Part shown: in pieces, positions 1 to 7,014 of the stretch | Numbering within the stretch: the first letter of the stretch is position 1 | Layout of the letters: each line of letters begins with the position of its first letter | Source: Burkholderiales bacterium | Lineage (GTDB): Bacteria > Pseudomonadota > Gammaproteobacteria > Burkholderiales > UBA11063 | DNA length: 7,019 nt | Reading direction: 5' to 3' | Assembly: GCA_026461645.1 (NCBI GenBank) | Contig: JAPJMP010000068.1 | Span: 1-7,019, forward strand | Notes under the pieces: model-generated | The model's database searches: none | What the model saw: the letters and a program-made list of their open reading frames with translations, nothing else | What the model was told of the DNA's origin: nothing | Program-made: the position numbers and the translations under genes

Positions 1-27
1 ATAATTAAGCGGACAATAATTGAAAAT

Positions 28-960
28 ATGTTTAAAATATTAATTAATTCGCAAGGTAAGATTAAAAAGAAATCAATAGTAACAATTGGTAATTTTGATG
101 GTTTACATTTGGGGCATCAAAAAATTATACAGGAAGTAAATATATTAGCTCAAGCTAATAATTACAAAAGAATTTTAATTACTTTTGAAGCTCTACCACA
201 TGAGTATTTTAATGATCAGTTAAACCGCGAAAGGTATAGCCGTTTAAGTTTATTAAGAGATAAATATATTGTTCTTAAACAACAAAATTTAGTTGATGAA
301 TTAATTGTCATTCATTTTAATGCAGCTATTGCAAATATGCCAGCGCAAACATTTATTACGCAAATTTTGCAAAAACAGTTGAATGTTGAATATGCAGTAG
401 TTGGTGATGATTTTAAATTTGGTAAAGGTGGCCTGGGAAATAGTCAAACCCTAATGCAAAATAATATTCAGTGCAAAATTATTACTTCAATAATGGTTGA
501 GGGTAGGAGAATATCAAGCTCATTAATCCGAACTACAGCAAGTTGTAATGATTTATCTTTAGTAAAAAAATTATTGGGACGTAATTTACACTATACCGCA
601 AGAGTTGTGCATGGTATGAAATTAGGGCGCAAGTTTGGAGTGCCAACAATAAACTTAACGCTTGGCCGAGTAAGATTAGCTTTATGTGGTGTGTATATTG
701 TATATGTGTATATTAATAATGCTAGATATAATGCTGTTGCCAGTTTAGGGCACAATCCTACCACTAATAAACTAAATGTCTATAAATTAGAAGCGCATTT
801 GCTCGATGTTGAAATTGACTTATATGGTAAAATCGCTACTATTGAAATTATAAAGTTCATTCGCCACGAAGAAAAATATAGTGATTTAAAAATACTATTT
901 GAACGAATTTTTCTTGATATAAAAATAGCAAAAGAATACTTTGCAAATATACAAAATTAA
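28..960 (+). CDS. ribF: Bifunctional riboflavin kinase / FMN adenylyltransferase (FAD synthetase)
   Basis: Makes FMN from riboflavin and ATP, then FAD from FMN and ATP, in the cytoplasm. The 310 residues match the usual bacterial length (E. coli about 313). The N-terminal nucleotidyltransferase domain (about 1-180) shows GNFDGLHLGH at 21-30, the GDDFKFG element at 126-132 and ISSSLIR at 162-168. The C-terminal flavokinase domain (about 184-310) shows GRKFGVPTIN at 200-209, the expected catalytic Glu in LEAHLLD (E255) and RHEEKY from R279. Two positions differ from the common pattern: PTAN reads PTIN (I208), and the Arg usual in the segment after FKFG is Gly. ATG 28 puts the first motif at the family-typical distance from the N terminus. 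The frame stays open to the window edge, but nothing conserved lies there, and no strong ribosome-binding site is visible. It is probably the first gene visible of a ribF-ileS-lspA-ispH-ffh operon; the promoter is not in view. Confidence 0.96.
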   Translation: MFKILINSQGKIKKKSIVTIGNFDGLHLGHQKIIQEVNILAQANNYKRILITFEALPHEYFNDQLNRERYSRLSLLRDKYIVLKQQNLVDELIVIHFNAAIANMPAQTFITQILQKQLNVEYAVVGDDFKFGKGGLGNSQTLMQNNIQCKIITSIMVEGRRISSSLIRTTASCNDLSLVKKLLGRNLHYTARVVHGMKLGRKFGVPTINLTLGRVRLALCGVYIVYVYINNARYNAVASLGHNPTTNKLNVYKLEAHLLDVEIDLYGKIATIEIIKFIRHEEKYSDLKILFERIFLDIKIAKEYFANIQN

Positions 961-983
961 AATCAGTTTTATTGGGTTTACAG

Positions 984-3830
984 ATGGATTATAAAAATAC
1001 GATTAATTTATTAGAAACAAATTTCCCGATGCGAGGCGATTTAGCCAAACGTGAGCCATTAATGCTTGAAAAATGGCTAGCACAAGATCGTTATCGCCAA
1101 GTTAGGCTAAAAGCCAAAGGGCGTAAAAAATTTATATTACATGATGGGCCTCCTTATGCAAATGGGCAGCTTCATATTGGCCATGCATCAAATAAAATTT
1201 TAAAAGATATCATCATTCGTTCTAAAACATTATCTGGTTATGATGCACCTTTTGTACCAGGCTGGGATTGTCATGGATTGCCAATTGAGTTAAATATTGA
1301 AAAAAAATATGGCAAACAGTTGGCAGCAAAAGAATTTAGAAATAAATGCCGCAGTTATGCTGAAGAACAGATTAATTTACAAAAGCTTGATTTCATGCGT
1401 TTAGGTATTTTAGGAGAATGGAGTAATCCTTATAAAACAATGAATTTTAGCACCGAAGCTAATATAGTTAGGGCTTTAGGGGAAATTTATAACAATGGTT
1501 TTATGTTTCGTGGTTTCAAACCTGTACATTGGTGTATTGAATGCGGTTCTGCTCTAGCTGAGGCAGAAGTTGAATATCAAGAAAAAGTATCGCCAGCAAT
1601 ATATGTTAAATTTGCTTTAGCTAATCAAGTTAATCAAGATTTAATTAAAACTTATTTGCAAGATAAAAACAATCAAATTATTAATCAATTATATAAAATT
1701 AATGCTAGTACGAATATGGTGGAAGTAAATTCACAGTTTGCAAATACAGCGGCAATAATTTGGACTACAACTCCATGGACATTACCGGCAAATCAGGCAA
1801 TTTGTTTGGGTAAAGAAATTAATTATTCTTTAGTTAAGGTTGCAGATGAATATTTAATTATTGCTACTGATTTAATTACTAGTGTAATTGGTGCTGAAAC
1901 CAATTGCACCATAATTGCAAATCAATCAGGCGAAAACTTAGCTGGAACATTGTTTAAACATCCATTTTATGTTAAAGAAGTGCCGATAATTTTGGGTGAA
2001 CATGTAACATGTGATGCTGGTACTGGATTAGTTCATACTGCACCAGCTCATGGTGTTGAAGATTTTAAAGTAGGTGTGGAATACAATTTAGATATTACTA
2101 ATCCAGTAGGTGAAGATGGAAAATTTAAGAGTAGCACATTGCTCTTTGCTGGAATAACTGTTTGGCAGGCAAATATTGCCATCATTGAAGTATTAAAAAC
2201 AAATGCGGCATTGTTTCATGCAAGCAAATTAACCCATAGTTATCCTCATTGTTGGCGACATAAAACGCCACTAATTTTTAGGACTACCTCACAATGGTTT
2301 ATTAGTATGGACAAAGTGGGAAATAAAGGTAACAAAACTTTAAGACAGTTAGCGCAAGATGAAGTGTCACATACTAAATTTTTCCCTGAATGGGGTAGTG
2401 CACGGTTAGAATCTATGATAAAGAATAGACCAGATTGGTGTATTTCTCGTCAACGAAATTGGGGTGTGCCAATGACATTCTTTGTGCATAAAGAAACTCA
2501 AGAATTACATCCAGATAGTTATAAGATTTTGCAGCAAGTGGCACAAATGATTGATAAGGTTGGAATTGATGCCTGGTTTGATGAGAATCTAACTGCTGCT
2601 TCTCTTAATATTGCTAATGCTAGTGATTATAAAAAATTAACCGATACTTTAGATGTATGGTTTGATTCTGGTACCACACATTTTAGTGTACTCAAGCAAT
2701 TAGATGAATTATTCTATCCAGCGGACCTCTATTTAGAGGGTTCAGACCAGCATCGTGGATGGTTTCAGTCATCATTGCTAACTAGTTGTGCCATTAATGC
2801 AACAGCTCCATACAAACAATTATTAACCAATGGGTTTTTAGTCGATGGTCAGGGATATAAAATGTCTAAATCGAAAGGCAACATTATTTCAATTCCTGAT
2901 GGGGTTAAGCGTTATGGTGCTGATATTTTGCGTTTATGGGCGGCAAGTATCGATTATTCTGGAGATATAGCTTTTTCAGAAGAAATTATGAAACAAATTA
3001 CCGAGTCTTACCGCAGAATTAGAAATACTTTAAGATTTCTATTAGCAAATCTGGTTGACTTTAATCCTGAAGTAGATGAAGTAGAGATTAATAAATTAGT
3101 TGAGGTTGATCAGTATGCATTAATAAAGTTAAACTCACTTCAACAAAATATTGTTACGCAACTTTATCCAAGTTATCAATTTCATTCAATTGTACAAGAA
3201 TTAGTAATTTATTGTTCTGAGGATTTGGGCGGATTTTATCTGGATATATTAAAGGATAGATTATATACGGCGAAAAAAGATTGCTTAGCAAGAAGATCAG
3301 CACAAACAGCAATTTATCATGTGGCTAAAAGTTTAATCTTAATGTTATCACCAATTTTATGTTTTACGGCCGAGGAAGCATGGGAAGAGTTAATGCATAA
3401 TCATGAAGATAGCACGATGTATCATTTATTTCATGCTGTACCATTAGTGGAACAGGAACATGAAATATCAAATCGCTGGAATAAAATTAGTGAAATTAGA
3501 AAATTAGTATTAAAAGAACTTGAGAATAGCAGAATTAGTGGTGCAATTGGGTCTTCATTGCAAGCCGAGATAGTTATTTATGCGAATAAAGACACCTTGA
3601 ATTTATTGCAACAATTAGGGCAGGATCTTAAATTTGCTTACATGGTGTCTAGTATAACTTTACAAGAAAGTGATATAATTAAAGTTGAAGTAGTTGCAAG
3701 CACAAAAGCTAAATGTGAAAGATGCTGGCATTATTCAGATACAGTTGGAGCAACTCAAGAGCATGCAACAATTTGTGAGCGTTGTGTTGAAAATTTATTT
3801 AAAAATGGCGAAACTAGAAAATTTGCTTAG
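984..3830 (+). CDS. ileS: Isoleucyl-tRNA synthetase, bacterial zinc-binding type
   Basis: Class I synthetase that charges tRNA-Ile with isoleucine and hydrolyses mischarged valine. In the 948 residues from ATG 984 the HIGH motif is at 64-67 within PYANGQLHIGH, and KMSKS is at 626-630. The CP1 editing domain carries WTTTPWTLP from W260 and HTAPAHGVEDF with the likely editing Asp at D360. A CP1 cysteine pair occurs in WCIECGSALAEAE. The C-terminal zinc module has the CERCWH and CERC pairs, and the protein ends in TRKFA as in E. coli. Start choice: MDYKNTINLLETNFPMRGD aligns with the E. coli N terminus (MSDYKSTLNL). A TTG at 972 would add four residues with no counterpart, and it overlaps GGG at 974-976, the only candidate ribosome-binding site for ATG 984. 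The gene begins 23 bases after ribF. CP1 appears about 20 residues longer than in E. coli just before W260. It is the standard housekeeping form, not the eukaryote-like mupirocin-resistant type. Confidence 0.97.
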   Translation: MDYKNTINLLETNFPMRGDLAKREPLMLEKWLAQDRYRQVRLKAKGRKKFILHDGPPYANGQLHIGHASNKILKDIIIRSKTLSGYDAPFVPGWDCHGLPIELNIEKKYGKQLAAKEFRNKCRSYAEEQINLQKLDFMRLGILGEWSNPYKTMNFSTEANIVRALGEIYNNGFMFRGFKPVHWCIECGSALAEAEVEYQEKVSPAIYVKFALANQVNQDLIKTYLQDKNNQIINQLYKINASTNMVEVNSQFANTAAIIWTTTPWTLPANQAICLGKEINYSLVKVADEYLIIATDLITSVIGAETNCTIIANQSGENLAGTLFKHPFYVKEVPIILGEHVTCDAGTGLVHTAPAHGVEDFKVGVEYNLDITNPVGEDGKFKSSTLLFAGITVWQANIAIIEVLKTNAALFHASKLTHSYPHCWRHKTPLIFRTTSQWFISMDKVGNKGNKTLRQLAQDEVSHTKFFPEWGSARLESMIKNRPDWCISRQRNWGVPMTFFVHKETQELHPDSYKILQQVAQMIDKVGIDAWFDENLTAASLNIANASDYKKLTDTLDVWFDSGTTHFSVLKQLDELFYPADLYLEGSDQHRGWFQSSLLTSCAINATAPYKQLLTNGFLVDGQGYKMSKSKGNIISIPDGVKRYGADILRLWAASIDYSGDIAFSEEIMKQITESYRRIRNTLRFLLANLVDFNPEVDEVEINKLVEVDQYALIKLNSLQQNIVTQLYPSYQFHSIVQELVIYCSEDLGGFYLDILKDRLYTAKKDCLARRSAQTAIYHVAKSLILMLSPILCFTAEEAWEELMHNHEDSTMYHLFHAVPLVEQEHEISNRWNKISEIRKLVLKELENSRISGAIGSSLQAEIVIYANKDTLNLLQQLGQDLKFAYMVSSITLQESDIIKVEVVASTKAKCERCWHYSDTVGATQEHATICERCVENLFKNGETRKFA

Positions 3831-3833
3831 ATA

Positions 3834-3840
3834 GGGGGGG
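3834..3840 (+). promoter_or_regulatory. G7 ribosome-binding site of lspA
   Basis: A run of seven G lies between the ileS stop and ATG 3844, leaving three bases before the start, or about five if the first five G pair. It can pair with the CCUCC of 16S rRNA using one G-U wobble. In such an AT-rich region a G7 tract is conspicuous, and its length could vary by slippage. The role as a ribosome-binding site is inferred from position. Confidence 0.7.
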
Positions 3841-3843
3841 ATA

Positions 3844-4374
3844 ATGAAAGACAATAAACCAATAAAAATAATGAAAATTCCAGGAATTGCAACTAAATAC
3901 AGAATTTTATTTTTGGTGATTTCTTTTATTATTGTTATTTTTGATCAACTTACCAAATTTATTGTACGTAATAATTTAACTTTATTACAAAGTGTTAAAG
4001 TTAATCAGTATTGTGATTGGACTTTAGCTTATAACCAAGGGGCAGCATTTAGCCTGTTGGCTAACGAAGGTGGGTGGCAAAGAATATTTTTTGGGATTAT
4101 TGCTACATTTGTTTCAATGATATTAGCTTATTATATTTTAAATAAGAACTATAAAGCCTGGATTGGTGTTGCGATTAGTTTTATTTTAGGTGGTGCCGTT
4201 GGTAATTTAATTGATCGCATTATTGCGGGTAGAGTTACTGATTTTATTGATTGGCATATTGGTGATCATCATTGGCCAGCATTTAATATTGCTGATAGTT
4301 TTATTTGTATAGGGGTAACCATGATTATCATTGATAGTTTATTTTTTAAACATAGTAAGCAGAGTAAATGGTAA
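3844..4374 (+). CDS. lspA: Lipoprotein signal peptidase (signal peptidase II)
   Basis: Inner-membrane aspartyl protease of family A8 that cuts the signal peptide from diacylglyceryl-modified prolipoproteins, after Lgt and before Lnt. The 176 residues contain four hydrophobic segments (about 19-36, 80-99, 105-122 and 149-168). The family motifs are present: FDQLTK around D34, NQGAAFS at 64-70, GNLIDR with the first catalytic aspartate D124, a VTDFID element at 131-136, and NIADS with the second catalytic aspartate D151. ATG 3844 is favoured by the G7 tract upstream. An internal ATG at 3871 (M10) would give an N terminus closer to the E. coli length, so the first nine residues, which are polar and lysine-rich, may be an extension or may not be translated. 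The gene lies 13 bases after ileS. Its last 7 bases overlap ispH, which suggests translational coupling. Confidence 0.96.
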   Translation: MKDNKPIKIMKIPGIATKYRILFLVISFIIVIFDQLTKFIVRNNLTLLQSVKVNQYCDWTLAYNQGAAFSLLANEGGWQRIFFGIIATFVSMILAYYILNKNYKAWIGVAISFILGGAVGNLIDRIIAGRVTDFIDWHIGDHHWPAFNIADSFICIGVTMIIIDSLFFKHSKQSKW

Positions 4375-5303
4375 AAAAAATTATTTTAGCGACTCCGCGC
4401 GGTTTTTGTGCCGGAGTTGACAGAGCAATTGCTATTGTTGAGAAAGCTTTAAATAAATACGGGGCACCCATTTATGTAAGACATGAAGTAGTACATAATA
4501 GATATGTTGTTGATGACTTGAAGGCCAGGGGCGCGATTTTTATTGAAGAAATTAAGGATGTTCCGGCAAACAGTATTTTAATTTATTCTGCACATGGAGT
4601 GCCTTTAGCTGTTAGAAAAGAAGCCAAGCATAAAAATTTGAAAATGATTTTTGATGCAACTTGTCCATTGGTAAGTAAAGTGCATGTCGAAATAAAAAAT
4701 TTACACCGCGATGGTTATACTATAGTCATGATAGGTCATAAAGGGCATCCTGAAGTTGAAGGAACAATGGGGCAGGTAACTGGTGATATTTTCTTAATAG
4801 AAAGATTAGAGGATGTTGCTAATTTACCTATTTCTAAAGACATTAATAAAATTGCGGTAGTTACGCAAACTACATTGTCGGTAGATGAAACCAAATCAAT
4901 TATTCAAGAATTGAAACTCACATTTCAAAATCTTAAGCTTCCCAAAAATGAAGACATTTGCTATGCCACACAAAATCGGCAAGATGCAGTTAAAGCGTTA
5001 ACTAAAAAATGTGAAATGTTATTAGTTATTGGCAGTAAGAACAGTTCTAATTCAAACCGACTAAAAGAGTTAGCTGAAAATTTAGGAATTAAAGCATATT
5101 TAATTGATTATGCGAACGAGATTTGTCAAGAATGGATTGATGGAGTAGAGGTGGTTGGAGTTACTGCTGGTGCATCTGCTCCAGAAATTTTAGTAACTGG
5201 AGTTATTGAACGTTTAGGACAATATGGTTTTAATACTATTGAAAATTTAACTTCAGTTGAAGAAAAAATGATATTCGCTTTACCTAGCGAATTAAGAGAG
5301 TAA
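4368..5303 (+). CDS. ispH: 4-hydroxy-3-methylbut-2-enyl diphosphate reductase
   Basis: Iron-sulfur enzyme of the last MEP-pathway step, reducing HMBPP to IPP and DMAPP in the cytoplasm. The 311 residues are close to E. coli (316). The three cluster cysteines are C14 (RGFCAGV), C99 (DATCPLV) and C198 (ICYATQNRQ). Substrate-pocket residues expected from E. coli are present: H43 in VVHNRYVV, H76 in SAHGV, H127 and E129 in [10 protein letters not shown], plus TQTTLSVD and [22 protein letters not shown] is also conserved. ATG 4368 overlaps the lspA stop by 7 bases. A weak AGAG at 4361-4364 precedes it, so coupling to lspA translation is likely. Codons 2-5 run through an A8 tract (4373-4380). In E. 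coli fkpB separates lspA and ispH; here it is absent. Presence of ispH implies isoprenoid supply by the MEP route rather than mevalonate. Confidence 0.97.
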   Translation: MVKKIILATPRGFCAGVDRAIAIVEKALNKYGAPIYVRHEVVHNRYVVDDLKARGAIFIEEIKDVPANSILIYSAHGVPLAVRKEAKHKNLKMIFDATCPLVSKVHVEIKNLHRDGYTIVMIGHKGHPEVEGTMGQVTGDIFLIERLEDVANLPISKDINKIAVVTQTTLSVDETKSIIQELKLTFQNLKLPKNEDICYATQNRQDAVKALTKKCEMLLVIGSKNSSNSNRLKELAENLGIKAYLIDYANEICQEWIDGVEVVGVTAGASAPEILVTGVIERLGQYGFNTIENLTSVEEKMIFALPSELRE

Positions 5304-5304
5304 T

Positions 5305-5310
5305 GGGGGG
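5305..5310 (+). promoter_or_regulatory. G6 ribosome-binding site of ffh
   Basis: Six consecutive G follow the ispH stop by one base and end five bases before ATG 5316, a normal Shine-Dalgarno spacing. As with the G7 tract before lspA, pairing with the 16S rRNA tail would need a G-U wobble. The function is inferred from position and from the repeated pattern in this window. Confidence 0.75.
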
Positions 5311-5315
5311 AATTA

Positions 5316-6659
5316 ATGTTTGACAATTTATCTAACCGTATTAGTAATGTGGTTAAAACGATATCAGGCAATGCAAGATTAACCGAGTCAAATATAGAGG
5401 ATGCTTTACGCGAAGTCAGAATAGCATTATTGGAGGCTGACGTTGCAATCTCGGTCGTAAAAAATTTTATAACCAAAGTTAAAACTGAAGCAGTTGGACA
5501 GAAAGTAATTGGCAGTCTTAAGCCAGATCAAGCATTTATTGATATTGTTCATCAAAAATTAATTGAACTTATGGGTGGGTTTAATGATAAATTAAACTTA
5601 GCGGCAACTCCACCAGTGGTTATTTTGATGGCTGGTCTACAAGGTGCTGGTAAAACTACAACTGTTGGCAAATTAGCCTGGCGCTTAAAAAATATAGAGA
5701 AGAAAAAAGTACTAGTAGTTAGTGCCGATGTTTATCGCCCAGCAGCGATTGAGCAACTAAAAATTTTAGCTCAAAGCATTGAGGTAGAATGTTTCCCTAC
5801 CACGCCCCAAGATAAACCGGTTGAAATAGCTCTACGTGCAAAAGAATATGCAAAAAGTCGTTATTTTGATGTTTTACTAATTGACACTGCTGGTAGAAAT
5901 ACTGTTGATGAATTTATGATGCAAGAAATAACTGCTATTTATAAAAATATTAATCCACTGGAAACTTTATTTGTTGCAGATAGCATGTTAGGTCATGATG
6001 CAGTAAATACAGCTAAAGCATTCAATGAGGCTCTTGGTATAACAGGCGTTATTTTAACTAAAATGGATGGAGATGGACGTGGTGGGGCAGCATTATCAAT
6101 TCGTGAAGTAACTGGTAAACCAATAAAATTTATTGGAGTTTCTGAAAAAGTGGCTGGATTAGAGCCATTTTATCCTGATAGATTAGCTTCTAGAATTCTT
6201 GGAATGGGCGATATTTTATCTTTAATTGATGAAGTTAAGGGCTCGGTTAATCAGCAACAAGCTCAAGAATTAATGACGAAAATTCAAAAGGGTAAAAGAT
6301 TTAATTTAGATGACATGAAAAAACAATTCGAACAAGTTGATAATATGGGTGGATTAAATAAAATTCTGGATAAAATGCCCAATGCTATAGCAACTAAAGC
6401 TGCGGATGTGGTTAATGAAAAAATGATCAAAAAAAATATAGCTATTATTAATTCAATGACTCTTTTAGAGAGAACTAAACCTGACATTCTTAAAGCCTCG
6501 CGCAAAAGAAGAATTGCTTTGGGTAGTGGTAGTAGTGTGCAAGAAGTAAATCAGTTGCTAAAACAATATGAACAAATGAGTGATATGATGAAAAAATTTG
6601 GTGGCGGTGGTATGGCAAAAATGCTTAAAGGTGTTAAACATTTATTGCCAAAAATGTAA
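5316..6659 (+). CDS. ffh: Signal recognition particle GTPase Ffh (SRP54)
   Basis: Protein part of the bacterial SRP. It binds 4.5S RNA and nascent signal or transmembrane segments and delivers ribosomes to FtsY at the membrane. The 447 residues are close to E. coli (453). Residues 1-about 90 form the N domain, opening MFDNLSNRIS and including the ALLEADVA element. The G domain has GLQGAGKTT at 107-115, SADVYRPAA from 136, DTAGR at 190-194, TKMDGD from 248, and a closing GLEPFYPDR-ILGMGD segment. The methionine-rich M domain (about 300-447) carries NMGGL and the RNA-binding SRKRRIALGSG from 395, then MMKKFGGGGMAKML near the end. Oddities: N-T follows DTAGR where L is usual, and G254 replaces the Ala/Thr of DGD[AT]RGG. 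The gene begins 12 bases after ispH and is probably cotranscribed with it. It converges on the downstream minus-strand gene. Confidence 0.97.
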   Translation: MFDNLSNRISNVVKTISGNARLTESNIEDALREVRIALLEADVAISVVKNFITKVKTEAVGQKVIGSLKPDQAFIDIVHQKLIELMGGFNDKLNLAATPPVVILMAGLQGAGKTTTVGKLAWRLKNIEKKKVLVVSADVYRPAAIEQLKILAQSIEVECFPTTPQDKPVEIALRAKEYAKSRYFDVLLIDTAGRNTVDEFMMQEITAIYKNINPLETLFVADSMLGHDAVNTAKAFNEALGITGVILTKMDGDGRGGAALSIREVTGKPIKFIGVSEKVAGLEPFYPDRLASRILGMGDILSLIDEVKGSVNQQQAQELMTKIQKGKRFNLDDMKKQFEQVDNMGGLNKILDKMPNAIATKAADVVNEKMIKKNIAIINSMTLLERTKPDILKASRKRRIALGSGSSVQEVNQLLKQYEQMSDMMKKFGGGGMAKMLKGVKHLLPKM

Positions 6660-6680
6660 CTGCTATTTTTTATTTTTTGG
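6614..6680 (+). terminator. Possible 3'-end structure between convergent genes
   Basis: Two weak inverted repeats overlap here. GGCAAAAATG (6614-6623) can pair with CATTTATTGCC (6639-6649) with one bulged base, inside the end of ffh. CCAAAAA (6648-6654) can pair with TTTTTGG (6674-6680), enclosing both stop codons and a T-rich run at 6666-6678. The A/T symmetry could serve both strands. Neither is a classic GC-rich hairpin followed directly by a U tract, so this is a tentative call. Confidence 0.25.
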
Positions 6681-7001
6681 TTCACGCCGCTTGATTATTT
6701 TTTGAATAAGGTAAGATAATTTATTAGTTCTAAACTTAAAGTTGTCTTCAATAACATCAATATTATGATCTAATCTTTTACCTTTAATATAATTTCTTAA
6801 TTCAAGAATACCAATTAATAATTTTCGTCGCAAAGGCCCAACTTTATTTTGCTCAAGAAATTCAACTATATGTGGATCTGAGCCCTTGTGATATCCATGC
6901 TCTTTACAATAAACGAGAAATTTATTCATTAAAATCTTAAAACTTTGAGTTTTTTCATGATTCTCTAATGATAAAATTCTTAACCAGCCAGGTTTTTTCA
7001 T
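6663..7001 (-). CDS. Small basic protein of unknown function
   Basis: I do not recognise this 112-residue protein. It is probably a real gene: it is a full ORF with AAGGGG seven bases before its ATG, its A/T-biased codon use matches the neighbours, and it overlaps no other gene. The protein is strongly basic (26 Lys/Arg against 12 Asp/Glu), has one cysteine (C32), and shows no signal peptide or clear membrane segment. It looks mostly helical, with an amphipathic stretch about 16-35, another about 45-75 containing RRK at 58-60, and a lysine/arginine-rich C terminus (residues 101-112). Such composition would fit nucleic-acid binding. The 16-75 part faintly recalls the helical core-binding domain of tyrosine recombinases, but no catalytic domain follows, and this is only an impression. 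It converges on ffh with 3 bases between the stops, so it is not part of the ribF-ffh operon. Its promoter lies beyond the window. Confidence 0.7.
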   Translation of the reverse strand: MKKPGWLRILSLENHEKTQSFKILMNKFLVYCKEHGYHKGSDPHIVEFLEQNKVGPLRRKLLIGILELRNYIKGKRLDHNIDVIEDNFKFRTNKLSYLIQKIIKRREPKNKK

Positions 7002-7008
7002 AATTTAA

Positions 7009-7014
7009 CCCCTT
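7009..7014 (-). promoter_or_regulatory. Ribosome-binding site of the orphan minus-strand gene
   Basis: On the minus strand AAGGGG ends seven bases before the ATG at 7001. This spacing is good for a Shine-Dalgarno site and supports both the gene and its start. It again carries a run of G (four) instead of the usual GGAGG. Confidence 0.65.

Noticed and set aside
1..27. Possible 3' end of an upstream gene, or an N-terminal extension of ribF
   Set aside because: The ribF frame is open here, but ATG 28 already gives the family-typical N terminus. Twenty-seven bases are too few to identify an upstream gene.
972..983. TTG start for ileS
   Set aside because: Comparison with E. coli IleS and the position of GGG favour ATG 984.
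5206..5239. Possible promoter (TTGAAC and TACTAT) ahead of ffh
   Set aside because: The spacing is about 22 bases and the matches are partial. Such elements arise by chance throughout AT-rich DNA, so no promoter is called.
5126..5476. Minus-strand ORF of 116 codons
   Set aside because: It lies antisense across the end of ispH and the start of ffh, both of which have intact family motifs there. Its Ser/Thr/Ile-rich product resembles no protein, and it has no credible ribosome-binding site.
6284..6505. Minus-strand ORF of 73 codons with a hydrophobic stretch
   Set aside because: It is fully antisense to the Ffh M domain. Its hydrophobicity is a by-product of reading Lys/Asn-rich codons on the other strand.
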